This document shows positions 33,239 through 42,309 of a stretch of DNA of 64,000 nucleotides, piece after piece. The DNA comes from Ruthenibacterium avium. Lineage in GTDB: Bacteria; Bacillota; Clostridia; Oscillospirales; Ruminococcaceae. The position numbers and the translations under genes were made by a program. The first letter of the stretch is position 1, and each line of letters begins with the position of its first letter. The notes beneath the pieces are model-generated. The model saw only the letters and a program-made list of their open reading frames with translations. It ran no database searches and was not told where the DNA came from. The DNA lies in assembly GCA_019118905.1 (NCBI GenBank), contig DWYA01000013.1, positions 7,290 to 71,289 on the forward strand, read 5' to 3'.

Positions 33239-33401
33239 TGCCTATGAGCTTCCTTTGGCTTGTGAAAGAAGCGCGAAGGCGTTGGCGGAGACTTGCCGCA
33301 TGACAAGACCGGAACTTTTGCGGGTAAGGCGGCAGGCGGGGGTTTCGGTAAAAGTGAAAAAGGTAAAGGCTGACGGGGGTGCTGTGCGTGACCGAAGGTA
33401 A
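33198..33401 (+). CDS. Small protein of the phage-type block
   Basis: A 67-residue basic protein (MSKRKLFWMLVTNDAYELPL...). ATG 33198 follows GAGGAG. The N-terminal LVTNDAYELPLACERSAKALAE and PELLRVRRQAG resemble short prophage proteins in which a residue stretch suggests a nuclease- or HTH-like helix; I cannot assign it. It overlaps both neighbours, which is typical of phage early genes. Confidence 0.6.
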   Translation: MSKRKLFWMLVTNDAYELPLACERSAKALAETCRMTRPELLRVRRQAGVSVKVKKVKADGGAVRDRR

Positions 33402-33585
33402 ATGGAGTGCATGGGGGTTGGGCAGCCGTGCGCAATGCCTTATATGCAAAGCTGCTTGCAGGGAGATGACGGACAAGCCCTGCGAGCGATTTCAAGCCCC
33501 GCTGATCTGCTATGAAATTCCAGGAACACGCCGATATCAGCGGGCTTTGAGGGGAATGAGAGAGGAAGGAGAGAAAAGAGCGTGA
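33379..33585 (+). CDS. Small Cys-containing protein of the phage-type block
   Basis: A 68-residue protein with CLICKAAC and a later single Cys pair region (KPCERF...LICYE), perhaps a small zinc-binding fold. Start uncertain: GTG 33379, nine bases after AAAGG, or GTG 33388. It overlaps the previous gene and its stop overlaps the terminase small-subunit start. Function unknown. Confidence 0.5.
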   Translation: MLCVTEGKWSAWGLGSRAQCLICKAACREMTDKPCERFQAPLICYEIPGTRRYQRALRGMREEGEKRA

Positions 33586-34094
33586 AGAAAAAGGGAAGGT
33601 CTTATTCGGAAAAAGAAAAGCGTGTCTGCTTGAAAAAGCTCAGGGAGGGAATGAGCTTTGCGCAGGTGAGTGAACGGTGTGGGGTTTCGGTTTCGACCTT
33701 GCGCAAGTGGCACAAGCAGGAAAGTGAACCAGCGCAGAGGGAAAACAGCCAGCAAGCACTGGGGCAAATGGCGCGGGAGGGAATGCGCATGAATGTGGAT
33801 TTGCTGGTTCGGCGCTTGGAAACGGCGTGTACTGCCGAGCGGGAAATGGAGCAGATTCGCGGACAGCTGCGCCGTTTGGGACCGAAGGAAAAGGGCGAAA
33901 GTGAAGATGTGACACGCGAGCGAACGCGGCTGGAAACGGCGCTGGAAAGTTATTACCACTTGAGCGACACGACGGCGGCAACCTTTTTGAAAACACTGAT
34001 GGCGGTGCGTGCAAAGGAGGAGATGCCTCGAGCGGACGGTGAATTGCAAAACTATGAAACGCTGTTGAAAAGCGTGATGGGAGAGGAATTTTGA
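33582..34094 (+). CDS. Phage terminase small subunit
   Basis: A 170-residue DNA-recognition subunit of the packaging motor. It begins with a helix-turn-helix (YSEKEKRVCLKKLREGMSFAQVSERCGVSVSTLRKWHKQ), as in transposase/terminase small subunits, followed by a long helical oligomerisation region (about 60-150). GTG 33582 follows GGAAGGAGAG and overlaps the upstream stop. Its place directly before the large subunit supports the call. It would choose the packaging start site; no pac sequence could be identified. Confidence 0.85.
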   Translation: MKKKGRSYSEKEKRVCLKKLREGMSFAQVSERCGVSVSTLRKWHKQESEPAQRENSQQALGQMAREGMRMNVDLLVRRLETACTAEREMEQIRGQLRRLGPKEKGESEDVTRERTRLETALESYYHLSDTTAATFLKTLMAVRAKEEMPRADGELQNYETLLKSVMGEEF

Positions 34095-34112
34095 AAAAAC
34101 GGGGGTGAGACA

Positions 34113-35744
34113 TTGGCGATCAATACACAGGCGTACATAGAGCGTTTTATTAAGATTCGCAGCAAACAGGGCGAAGTGATTCCTATGAAACTGAATCTGC
34201 CGCAAAAAAAGCTGTACAGTGCTTTGAAACAGCAGCACGAGCAGGGAAAGCCGCTGCGGGCAATTGTGCTGAAGGCACGGCAGATGGGATTTTCCACGCT
34301 GGTGGAGGCGATGATGTTTAAAAGAACAGTGACGGGAACAGGTGTAAAAAGCGGCATTGTGGCGCATACGGAGGATGCGAGCGCCAACTTGTACCGCATG
34401 GCGAAGCTGATGTACAGCGAATTGCCCGCCGGGCTGAAGCCGGAGCAAAAGCTGGGCAATGCAAAAGAACTGGTATTTGCCGCGAAAGGAAAAGGCGGAT
34501 TGGACAGCACGGTACGAGTGATGACCGCCGGAGGAAGCGGCATTGGACGCTCGGACACCTTTCAAAACCTGCATCTTTCGGAATTTGCCTTTTGGCCGGG
34601 CGACAAGCGGCTGACTTTCGCAGGAGCCATGCAGGCGGTGCCGGACACGCCGGGGAGCATGGTGATCATTGAGAGCACAGCCAACGGTTTTGACGAATTT
34701 AAAAGCATGTGGGACCGTGCGGTAGCGGGAGAAAGTGAGTTTGTACCCGTGTTCTGTGCATGGTGGGAGCTGGAGGAATATCGCAGACCTTACACAGGAT
34801 TTGAGCTTTCGGACTATGAGCGCGAATTGAAACGGCGGTACAGCCTAGATAACGAACAGCTGGCGTGGCGGCGCTGGTGCATTGAAAACAACTGCGCGGG
34901 AGATTTGCAGCTGTTTCGTCAGGAATATCCGGCTTGCCCGGAGGAAGCGTTTTTATCGACAGGCAGCTGTATTTTTGATAAAGACGCCATTATGGGCCGG
35001 TTGAATGACGGGGTAAAGCCACTGTACCGCGCCCGGCTGCACTACGCTTGCGCAGTGGAACAAGGCTTGGAGCGGCTGGCGTTTCACGGCGCTGAACCGA
35101 GCGAGCGCGGCGGCGTTTGGGTGTATGAGGAGCCGCAGGAGGGAGTACCGTATGTGATTGGCGCAGACACCGCCGGAGACGGGAGCGACTGGTTTGTGGC
35201 GCAGGTGGTGAACAACATCACGGGAAAACAGGCGGCTGTGCTGAGGCGAAAATATGACGAGGATGCCTTTGCCTGTGAAGTGATGGCGCTGGGGTACTGG
35301 TACAACACGGCACTGTTAGGAATTGAGGCCAATTTTTCCACCTATCCGATTAAAACGGTGGAGCGGCTGGGATACCCGCGCCAATTTATGCGCGAGCAGG
35401 AGGACACCTACACGCACAGGCCGCAGAAAAAATGGGGCTTTCGCACCACGATGCAGACAAGGCCGGTGATTTTAGCGGATTTGGTGCGTTTGGTTCGAGA
35501 ACAGCCGGAATTGATTTCGGACGCACAGACGCTGCGGGAGATGCTGGTATTTGTGAAAAACGAGCGCGGCCGCCCCGAAGCAATGCAGGGGGAACATGAT
35601 GACTGTGTGATGGCGCTGGCGATTGCGCATTACATTCGACCGCAGCAGACAAGCTGGGTGGAAGGCGGCGCGGTGCTGCGCGGCTGGGAGAGAGCGGACG
35701 ATTACACGAGCCAAATGGATGATTTTATGAGCTTTGGCGGATAG
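34113..35744 (+). CDS. Phage terminase large subunit
   Basis: The packaging ATPase and nuclease, 543 residues. The ATPase part has an adenine-binding/Walker A-like region AIVLKARQMGFSTLVEA (R-Q-M-G-x-S) and Walker B MVIIESTANG (hydrophobic, then Glu). The RNase H-like nuclease part shows its acidic residues in VIGADTAGDGSDWF (about 350), GIEANFSTYP (about 405) and HDDCVMALAIA (about 495). TTG 34113 lies eight bases after GGGGGTGA. All motifs are intact, so the enzyme looks functional. Headful versus site-specific packaging cannot be decided. Confidence 0.93.
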   Translation: MAINTQAYIERFIKIRSKQGEVIPMKLNLPQKKLYSALKQQHEQGKPLRAIVLKARQMGFSTLVEAMMFKRTVTGTGVKSGIVAHTEDASANLYRMAKLMYSELPAGLKPEQKLGNAKELVFAAKGKGGLDSTVRVMTAGGSGIGRSDTFQNLHLSEFAFWPGDKRLTFAGAMQAVPDTPGSMVIIESTANGFDEFKSMWDRAVAGESEFVPVFCAWWELEEYRRPYTGFELSDYERELKRRYSLDNEQLAWRRWCIENNCAGDLQLFRQEYPACPEEAFLSTGSCIFDKDAIMGRLNDGVKPLYRARLHYACAVEQGLERLAFHGAEPSERGGVWVYEEPQEGVPYVIGADTAGDGSDWFVAQVVNNITGKQAAVLRRKYDEDAFACEVMALGYWYNTALLGIEANFSTYPIKTVERLGYPRQFMREQEDTYTHRPQKKWGFRTTMQTRPVILADLVRLVREQPELISDAQTLREMLVFVKNERGRPEAMQGEHDDCVMALAIAHYIRPQQTSWVEGGAVLRGWERADDYTSQMDDFMSFGG

Positions 35745-35756
35745 GAGGAACGCACG

Positions 35757-35975
35757 ATGTTTGAAAGGAAAAAAGAGCAGGCCAACTGGAGCGCGCTTTG
35801 GGCGCAGATGGAGGCTCTGCGCGCAGAGATTGGCGAGCTGACCGAGCTGGTAAAGGCTGCGCAAGCGGCAAACAGCCCTGCCCCGCACGATGTACACGCA
35901 GAGAATGTGGCGCGTCAATGGGAACGCTTTTGGGCGTACAGCGGAGAGCCGCAGGAGAAAGGGGAGAGAGGATGA
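35757..35975 (+). CDS. Small coiled-coil phage protein
   Basis: A 72-residue mostly helical protein (WSALWAQMEALRAEIGELTELVKAAQAA) with a heptad pattern over about 30 residues. ATG 35757 is preceded by AGGAGG. It lies between terminase and portal and overlaps the portal start by four bases. Function unknown; such small proteins may help portal assembly. Confidence 0.65.
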   Translation: MFERKKEQANWSALWAQMEALRAEIGELTELVKAAQAANSPAPHDVHAENVARQWERFWAYSGEPQEKGERG

Positions 35976-37591
35976 ACGACTGGGAGCAGGAAGAATTTGA
36001 CCCGCGCGCGGTGTTTGAAGAATACGAACAGGCGAGAGCGTTTAACGAGGCCATTGACCTGTATGAAACCGTGGAGAAGAACGAGGACTTTTATATTGGA
36101 AACCAGTGGAGAGGGGTACATGCCCCGGACCTTGACAAGCCCGTGATGAATGTATTAGCGCGTGTGGTGAAGTTTTTTATTGCCAGCGTGGTATCGGACG
36201 ACATTGCCGTAGGCGTGACCGATTTTGAAGAAGATGAAAACCGCCGCTGCATCACAAAGATGCTGGAAGGAAAATTTGATGAAATTATGGAGCAGACGGC
36301 CTTCAAAAAGAAAACACGAGAGGTGATTCGCAACGCGGCGGTGGACGGCGACGGCTGCATTCATTACTTTTTCAACACAGAGGGACAAAATGGGGAAAAT
36401 GCGGGCGGCGTGATTGAGGCGGAGATTGTGGAAAACACCGACATCCATTTTGGCAATCCGCAGATGCATGACCTCCAAAAGCAGCCGTATCTGCTTTTAA
36501 ACTTCCGCCGTTTGGTGCGGGAAGTGCGGCAGATGGCTGCCGAAGGGGCGGAGATTTACCCCGACGAGCCGCTGAGCCGTGAGGAAGGCCCGCCGGAACA
36601 CGGAAAGGTGATGGTAATTCGCAAATATTGGAAACGACGCGGCGCAAACGGACGCACAACCGTTTGGTTTTGCGAAGTGACAAAAGATGCCGTGGTGACC
36701 CCGCCGACGGACACAGGGCTGGAACGCTACCCGGTGGCATTTTTCGCATGGGAAAAGGTGAAGCGCTGCTTTCACGGTCAAGCCGCCATTACAGGCATGA
36801 TTCCCAACCAAATTTTTATCAACAAGCTGTTTGCGATGAGTATGCAGCACATCAAAAGCATGGCGTTCCCCAAAATTGTTTATAACCGCTCGCTGCTGCC
36901 GCGCGGGTGGTCAAACCGTGTGGGGGAGGCCATCGCCGTAAACGGTGACCCGAATCTTGCCGTAGCCGCGAACTTTAAGGCGCAGGATATGTCGGCGCAG
37001 GTACTGGAGATGATTGAAGCCGTCATTACATATACACGCGACACGATGGGCGCTTCCGACGCGGTGCTGGGCAATATTAAGCCGGAAAATACCTCCGCCA
37101 TTGTGGCGACACAGCAGGCGACGTCGATGCCGCTGGAACTGCAAAAACAGGATTTTTACAGCTTTGTTGAGGACAGCGTGCGCATTTGGCTGGACATGAT
37201 GGGAGTCTACTACGGGGTGCGCCCGGTGAAGCTGGAACTGCCCTCGGCCATGCCCTCGGACACCGGAGAGAACACGGTTCAGATGGCGCTGTTTGATTTT
37301 ACCACCTTGCGCGGCTGGAATTTGCAGTTGAATGTCGAAGTGGGTGCGGCGACCTATTGGAGCGAGCTGATGCAGGTACAGACGCTGGACAATTTGTTCA
37401 GCAACGGTATTTTGCAGGACGCGGTCGCCTACCTAGAAAATATGCCGCGCGGCTATATTCCGGGCAAAACTCAGCTGATTGAAGCCATCAAAAAGCAGCA
37501 GACAGCGGCGGCGGACACGCAAATGGAGCATCCGTCCGCAGCCGGAAAGCTGAAAAGCGCGGTGGCTTCAGCGGCACAGCAAAGGGGGTGA
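35972..37591 (+). CDS. Phage portal protein
   Basis: A 539-residue portal that forms the DNA channel at one capsid vertex. Start at ATG 35972 behind AAAGGGGAGAG (MNDWEQEEFDPRAVFEEYE). Portal-like features are the early YIGNQWRG segment, a long beta/alpha stem, a C-terminal helical region rich in Asn/Gln (AIVATQQATSMPLELQKQDFYSF, a motif of P22-like and related portals) and the final KKQQTAAADTQ tail. The central AVGVTDFEEDENRR... part fits the clip/wing. Its size and the order terminase-portal-scaffold-coat fit a podovirus head module of the P22 kind. Confidence 0.9.
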   Translation: MNDWEQEEFDPRAVFEEYEQARAFNEAIDLYETVEKNEDFYIGNQWRGVHAPDLDKPVMNVLARVVKFFIASVVSDDIAVGVTDFEEDENRRCITKMLEGKFDEIMEQTAFKKKTREVIRNAAVDGDGCIHYFFNTEGQNGENAGGVIEAEIVENTDIHFGNPQMHDLQKQPYLLLNFRRLVREVRQMAAEGAEIYPDEPLSREEGPPEHGKVMVIRKYWKRRGANGRTTVWFCEVTKDAVVTPPTDTGLERYPVAFFAWEKVKRCFHGQAAITGMIPNQIFINKLFAMSMQHIKSMAFPKIVYNRSLLPRGWSNRVGEAIAVNGDPNLAVAANFKAQDMSAQVLEMIEAVITYTRDTMGASDAVLGNIKPENTSAIVATQQATSMPLELQKQDFYSFVEDSVRIWLDMMGVYYGVRPVKLELPSAMPSDTGENTVQMALFDFTTLRGWNLQLNVEVGAATYWSELMQVQTLDNLFSNGILQDAVAYLENMPRGYIPGKTQLIEAIKKQQTAAADTQMEHPSAAGKLKSAVASAAQQRG

Positions 37592-37595
37592 GGAA

Positions 37596-37799
37596 ATGGA
37601 GTTTTGCCAAGCGTGCCGCGCACAGGCGCGGGTGTCGGCAGCAGAGGTGGACGCCGAGCAAGTGACGCTGCATTATATCTGCGTGAACCGAAACTGCGGG
37701 CAGTACCGAAAGGAAATTGGCCAAAAGGTGCTGAGGCGCAAAGACACCGGGTATCAATGCGAAAAAAGCTTTCAAAGCGGGCAAGCCGCGTTGAAATAA
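37596..37799 (+). CDS. Small zinc-ribbon-like phage protein
   Basis: A 67-residue protein with CQACRAQ near the start and YICVNRNCGQYRKEIGQKV in the middle, a four-Cys zinc-ribbon arrangement (CxxC ... CxxxxC). ATG 37596 has GGGGTGAG six bases upstream. Similar tiny zinc ribbons appear between portal and scaffold genes of some podovirus-like prophages. Function unknown. Confidence 0.7.
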   Translation: MEFCQACRAQARVSAAEVDAEQVTLHYICVNRNCGQYRKEIGQKVLRRKDTGYQCEKSFQSGQAALK

Positions 37800-37825
37800 A
37801 CGACAAAAAGAAAGGAGAGAACGCT

Positions 37826-38191
37826 ATGGAATTGGAAGAACAGGACAGCCTTTTGGACGAAACACCACAGGAGGAACAGGTATCCGCCGAAAGGGAGCCG
37901 AGCGAGGCGGAACAGCAGGAGGAGACAGCGCGGTTAGAGCCTTATTTGGAGCTTTTGCGGGAGGTGCCGGATTTGCAGAAAAGCCGGGTACTGCCTGTGG
38001 AAGTCATGCGCCGCATTGCACAGGGAGAGTCGCCGCTGAATGCCTACCGCGCGTATGAAAACGGACGCTTAAAGGCAGAGCTTGACCTGATGCGCCATCG
38101 TTCGGCGGCACCGGGCAGCGTGCGCAGCACGGCCTATGCCGCAAAACGCGACAGCTTTTCGGCGGGATTTGACGAGGGCTTTTTGTATTGA
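37826..38191 (+). CDS. Putative head scaffolding protein
   Basis: A 121-residue, strongly acidic and helical protein (Glu/Gln rich in the first half, MELEEQDSLLDETPQEEQ), with a basic patch towards the end (KLRSTAYAAKRDSF in part). The composition, small size and place just before the coat gene fit a scaffolding protein, which directs coat assembly and then leaves. Start ATG 37826 behind AAAGGAGAG. Assignment is by position and composition only. Confidence 0.6.
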   Translation: MELEEQDSLLDETPQEEQVSAEREPSEAEQQEETARLEPYLELLREVPDLQKSRVLPVEVMRRIAQGESPLNAYRAYENGRLKAELDLMRHRSAAPGSVRSTAYAAKRDSFSAGFDEGFLY

Positions 38192-38275
38192 CAAAAGGGT
38201 GCAGCTTGGTGAAACGCCGGCCGGCTTCACAAAAATAAAACGGCGAAAAACACAACAAAAAAGGAGAATGAGACC

Positions 38276-39337
38276 ATGCAGACCGTACATCTTGACAGCA
38301 AATACAGCAAAAAAATTGACCAGGCGTTTACCTTGGGCAGCTTGGTGCAAAACCGCTTGAGCCGCGAAAACGACTTTGTGGGCGCAAAGACGGTGCGCAT
38401 TCACAACATCAACACGGTGCCTTTGGTGGACTACGACCGAACGGCTTCCGGCGAGCGATACGGCACCCCGACCGAAGTGGGCGACACCGTACAGGAACTG
38501 ACCATGAGCCAGGACAAGAGCTTTTCCGGCGTGATTGACAAGGGCAACAACTTGGACCAGTGTATCAACAAAGCGGGAAAGTTTTTGGGCGTTCAGATGA
38601 GCGAGGCGGTGATTCCCGCCTACGACAAGTACTGCTTTGAGCAGCTGTGCCAGAAAGCAGGCTGCATTGTGGGCAGCGCGGAGGCCATTAGCAAGACGAA
38701 TGTCATTGCGCGCTTGAGTGCGGCGCGTGCGCACCTGCTGAACCGCAAAGTTCCTGTCAAAGGCAGAACCCTGTATGTGAACACGTTGGTATTTAACGCT
38801 TTGGTGGACACCGATCAGTTTAAAAATTTGGACAAGCTTGGCACCAAAGCGGTGGCCAACGGCCAGGTGGGTGAGATTTTCGGCGCACCCGTGGTGGAGG
38901 TGCCGGAGGAGCTTTTGCCCAAGGGCGTGAACTTTATTTTGGTGCATAAGCGCGCAGCCTGTGCGCCCGAGAAAATTCACGATGCAAAGACGCACATTGA
39001 CCCGCCGGGTATTTCCGGCAGTTTGGTGGAAGGCCGCTTTTACTATGATCTGTTTGTGTATGCACACAAAGCGGACGGCGTGTATGTGGATGTGACCACA
39101 GATTCCACCGTGAAAGTGCTGGGCAAGCTGACCGTGGCGGCTGCCGGCGGCGCCATCAGCGGGGAGGAGAGCGGTGCGACCGTCATTTACACCACGGACG
39201 GCACAGACCCGCGTTACAGTGTGACCGCGCAGGTGGGCAAGAGCCCGGCAGGCGGCAAAGACGTCATCGTAAAAGCGTATCAGAAAAAGGCGGGCATGTT
39301 CCCGTCGCCGGTGACAGAGCAGAAGCTGACCTCTTAA
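38276..39337 (+). CDS. Major capsid (coat) protein with C-terminal immunoglobulin-like extension
   Basis: A 353-residue coat protein. Residues 1-275 look like an HK97-fold coat of the type found in clostridial phages (HLDSKYSKKIDQAFTLGSLVQ, KTVRIHNINTVPLVDYDR, ALVDTDQFKNLDKLGTKAVANGQVGEIFGAPVVEVPEEL). The last 75 residues form a separate beta domain containing GATVIYTTDGTDPRYS, a pattern of CHB_HEX_C-like/Ig domains, probably displayed on the capsid surface and able to bind carbohydrate. ATG 38276 follows AAAAGGAG. It should be the most abundant product of the block. Confidence 0.88.
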   Translation: MQTVHLDSKYSKKIDQAFTLGSLVQNRLSRENDFVGAKTVRIHNINTVPLVDYDRTASGERYGTPTEVGDTVQELTMSQDKSFSGVIDKGNNLDQCINKAGKFLGVQMSEAVIPAYDKYCFEQLCQKAGCIVGSAEAISKTNVIARLSAARAHLLNRKVPVKGRTLYVNTLVFNALVDTDQFKNLDKLGTKAVANGQVGEIFGAPVVEVPEELLPKGVNFILVHKRAACAPEKIHDAKTHIDPPGISGSLVEGRFYYDLFVYAHKADGVYVDVTTDSTVKVLGKLTVAAAGGAISGEESGATVIYTTDGTDPRYSVTAQVGKSPAGGKDVIVKAYQKKAGMFPSPVTEQKLTS

Positions 39338-39389
39338 TGGGCATGGCGAAACGGGCGGCGCGGCTGCGCCGCCCCACAGGAGGGATAAC

Positions 39390-39767
39390 ATGACAGGCAA
39401 TGAAGTGTTTGACGCGGCGGCGGCTTATTTGGCGCAGACGAGGCAAGACAGTGAGGAATGGAAGCCGTTTGTGCCGCACTGGCTGAACTTGCTGTTAGAG
39501 GAAAGCTTGCCCTATGAAAACGCATGGCGAACCATGCAGGGCTTGGAGCTTTTGGAGAAAGCACCGTGCTTGACACAGGACACCATGGACGAGCCGCTGG
39601 AATACCATGAAGCGCTGGTACGCATTGCACTGCCGTATGGCTTGGCAAGTGATTTTTGGCGCGATGATGACAACGACTACCGCGCCAATGATTTTCGGGC
39701 GCGTTATGTTTCCGCACTGGAGGACTGTCTGCGGGGAGAACCGCAGCCAATCGAAGATGTGTATTGA
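39390..39767 (+). CDS. Putative head-to-tail adaptor (gp4-like position)
   Basis: A 125-residue acidic, helical protein (MTGNEVFDAAAAYLAQTRQD...). The location directly after the coat gene and before a large connector fits a portal-ring adaptor like P22 gp4 or HK97 gp6. The segment VFDAAAAYLAQT... and the two alpha-hairpins fit that fold, but the sequence is not diagnostic. ATG 39390 lies behind AGGAGG. Function inferred from gene order. Confidence 0.6.
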   Translation: MTGNEVFDAAAAYLAQTRQDSEEWKPFVPHWLNLLLEESLPYENAWRTMQGLELLEKAPCLTQDTMDEPLEYHEALVRIALPYGLASDFWRDDDNDYRANDFRARYVSALEDCLRGEPQPIEDVY

Positions 39768-39779
39768 AAGGAGGGCAAA

Positions 39780-41720
39780 GTGGTACATTACATCAATCCG
39801 GGCGCAGCCCCGACGATACAGATGAATGCGGTGGTGCTGGAACGATTTTTGGGGGTGGATTTGACCTCCTCGCCCGTGAGCGTAGACAAAGCGCGCAGCC
39901 CTGACGCGCCCAACATGATGCCGGATCAGGACGGATACCCGGCAAAGCGGATGGGGTATCACACCATTTTGGAGCTGGGAGAGCGGATTTATGGAGCATA
40001 CGGCTTGAAACTGCCGCAGCAAAGCGAAAAGCGGCTGATTCATGCCGGGGGAAAGCTGTATTTGACAAAGACACAGCAAGACGAACACGAGGGAAAGACA
40101 CGGGAAACGGCACAGGTGCTGTACGAGGGAATGGCAAGCCACGCCAGCTGTGCGGTGCAGCTGAAAGAAAAGCTTTGGATTTTGGACGGGAAAACCTATC
40201 TTTGTTACGACGGGGAAAGTGTGCGCCCGGTGAAAGAAATGGCAACGGTACCCATCATTACGATTGCCAAAGGCCCGAAAAAGGACACGGGTGCAACGAG
40301 CTATTTGCCGGTGAACCTTTTGACGGGCAAGCGCACCGACAGCTATGCCGGAACCAAAGACGATACCGACTACTTTTTAAGCTTTGATGAACTGACCGAC
40401 AGCGCGGTAAAGGTGGAGATTTTAGACGAGGAAGGCGTTTGGCAGGAGAAAAAAGAAGGGTTCAGCGTGGACACGGTATTGGGAAAGGTGCATTTTGACA
40501 CCGCGCCCGGAGAAAGCCCGCTGGAAGGCGAGGACAACGTGCGCATTACCTATGAGGTGGAAGATTATGCCGACCGCATTGATGGGTGCAGCTGTGCGGT
40601 GCTGTACGGCGTAAACGGGGCGATGGACCGCGTATTTTTGACGGGGCACCCTGAGTATCCGAACATTGACCGATGGAGCGCCTTTGAAGACCCCGCCTAT
40701 TTTGCCGACACGGATTACAGCGTATTGGGCAGTGAAGGCTGTGCCATTGCAGGGTACAGCATTGTGGCCGGAATGCTGGCCGCACACAAAGACGGCGAGG
40801 AAAACGGGCGCAATGTATTTATCCGACAGGGAACCTTGACGAGCAGCGGAGAGGCGCAATTTTTGATTTATGACGTAGTACAGGCGGAAAATGCTGTGGC
40901 GCCGCGCAGCTTTCAAAGCGCGATGGGAGAGCCGATGTTTTTGACAAGGCGGGGCGTGTTTGCCCTGACGGACTCGGAGGCAACCGGCGAAAAATATGCA
41001 CAGAACCGGAGCTACTTTATCAATGGCGCACTGACGCGGGAGGAGAATCTAAACGACGCTTGCAGCGCAATGTGGAAGCAATTTTATTTGCTTTGTTTGC
41101 CGAAAAGCCGGCGTGTCTATTTGATGGACACTGAGCAAAAGGTGTATGAGGCAAACGAGCCGCAAAGCAGCTATCAGCTGGAATGTTTTGTGTGGGAAAA
41201 TGTGGACGCGGTTTGCCTTTGGCAAGAGGGGGACAAGCTGCGCTTCGGCACACAAGACGGTGCTGTGCGGGAATTTTGGCCGGGCGGAAAGGATTTTCAT
41301 TACAACGACTGCCGGGTGCTGGACGAGGATGCGCGGGTAGAAGATGAAATTGCTGTCAAAGCCCGCTGGACCACACCTTTGATGAACCTGGGAACGTGGG
41401 CCAACTTGAAAACCGTGACCGGTGTTTGGGTGGTCGGACAGCCGTATTTGAGAAGCGGCGGAGAGATTTGGTATGCCACGGACAAAAGCTGGGAGTACCG
41501 CACAAAAGAATATTACATTGACATTTTCGACTGGAATGACATTGATTTCAACCGGTGGACCTTCCAAATGCTGAACCGCCCGACTGTGGTATTCTCACCG
41601 AGAAAAGCAAAAAAGATTAAGCTGTTTCAAGTGTGCGTGAAAAATGAGCGCCTGCGCGAACCGTTTGGCATTTTTGCCATTCACATCAACTACAAAAAGG
41701 GAAGCAAGGTGAAGCGTTGA
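39780..41720 (+). CDS. Large connector-like protein (gp10-like position)
   Basis: A 646-residue, beta-rich protein of unclear family. Repeated blocks such as GAYGLKLPQQ, LWILDGKTYLCYD, DRVFLTGHPEYPNIDRWSAFEDPAYF, RIQGTL-like strands and VWVVGQPYLRSGGEIWYATD suggest a propeller-like or multi-blade beta protein. Following the adaptor gene, it takes the place of the P22 stabilisation/plug protein gp10, itself a beta propeller. It may equally be a receptor-binding or stopper protein. GTG 39780 follows AAAGGAGGG. Intact, with no frameshift. The next gene overlaps its stop. Confidence 0.62.
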   Translation: MVHYINPGAAPTIQMNAVVLERFLGVDLTSSPVSVDKARSPDAPNMMPDQDGYPAKRMGYHTILELGERIYGAYGLKLPQQSEKRLIHAGGKLYLTKTQQDEHEGKTRETAQVLYEGMASHASCAVQLKEKLWILDGKTYLCYDGESVRPVKEMATVPIITIAKGPKKDTGATSYLPVNLLTGKRTDSYAGTKDDTDYFLSFDELTDSAVKVEILDEEGVWQEKKEGFSVDTVLGKVHFDTAPGESPLEGEDNVRITYEVEDYADRIDGCSCAVLYGVNGAMDRVFLTGHPEYPNIDRWSAFEDPAYFADTDYSVLGSEGCAIAGYSIVAGMLAAHKDGEENGRNVFIRQGTLTSSGEAQFLIYDVVQAENAVAPRSFQSAMGEPMFLTRRGVFALTDSEATGEKYAQNRSYFINGALTREENLNDACSAMWKQFYLLCLPKSRRVYLMDTEQKVYEANEPQSSYQLECFVWENVDAVCLWQEGDKLRFGTQDGAVREFWPGGKDFHYNDCRVLDEDARVEDEIAVKARWTTPLMNLGTWANLKTVTGVWVVGQPYLRSGGEIWYATDKSWEYRTKEYYIDIFDWNDIDFNRWTFQMLNRPTVVFSPRKAKKIKLFQVCVKNERLREPFGIFAIHINYKKGSKVKR

Positions 41721-42298
41721 CCATGAAGGAGAGAACAAGCCTGGATTTGCAGCAATGCAGGCTGGAGCGTTATGAAGATAACATCAAGGATTTGCCCGAC
41801 AGGATTCAAAATCAGGCGCAATGGCTGAAGGCAAAGTTTGACGGGCGCACGGACAAAGAGGTGATGACTCAGCACAATGCGCTGATTGACTGTTTGGCGG
41901 AATATGAAGTGTTCCGTGCTGTGACAAGCGATGATGTACGGCAAGTGCGCTTGAACGAGTACAATCAGCTGGAAGTGGAAAAAGACGACAAATGGCGTGT
42001 GGCGGGCTTGGGCGGCCATTTGATGGTGACCCCGGATGGCCGTGTTCTGCCGATGAGAGAGCGTCTTGCGTTTCGCGGAGAGGTGGAAATGGAGGACGAT
42101 GAAGAAGCCAACAGCACCGTCATTTACGGCGTAAAAGGCGAGCAGGGAAACACCGGCATTGTGACCACGTTAAACCCCGGCATGTTTGCACTTTCTGTGG
42201 GCGAGGACGGCCATTTATACCTGACGCAAAACGACAATCAGCCCATGCCGCCCTTGACGGTGGAAAACGGGCGGTTGATTTACACCATTACAGAATAG
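41717..42298 (+). CDS. Fibre-associated virion protein with shared C-terminal motif
   Basis: A 193-residue protein. The first 60 residues are helical (LDLQQCRLERYEDNIKDLPDRI), then a beta region, ending LSVGEDGHLYLTQND and PPLTVENGRLIYTITE. That ending is repeated in the collagen-like protein at 43208-43591 (EDDGNLYIV...PAFSIDENGDLIYTVEE). It therefore belongs to the same fibre set, possibly as base or adaptor. The start is either TTG 41717, six bases after AAGGTG, or ATG 41723. Confidence 0.6.
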   Translation: MTMKERTSLDLQQCRLERYEDNIKDLPDRIQNQAQWLKAKFDGRTDKEVMTQHNALIDCLAEYEVFRAVTSDDVRQVRLNEYNQLEVEKDDKWRVAGLGGHLMVTPDGRVLPMRERLAFRGEVEMEDDEEANSTVIYGVKGEQGNTGIVTTLNPGMFALSVGEDGHLYLTQNDNQPMPPLTVENGRLIYTITE

Positions 42299-42309
42299 GA
42301 GGGAGGACA

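Noticed and set aside
38069..39400. 443-codon minus-strand frame opposite the coat gene
   Set aside because: Shadow of a clear coat gene; no recognisable domain and no start signal.
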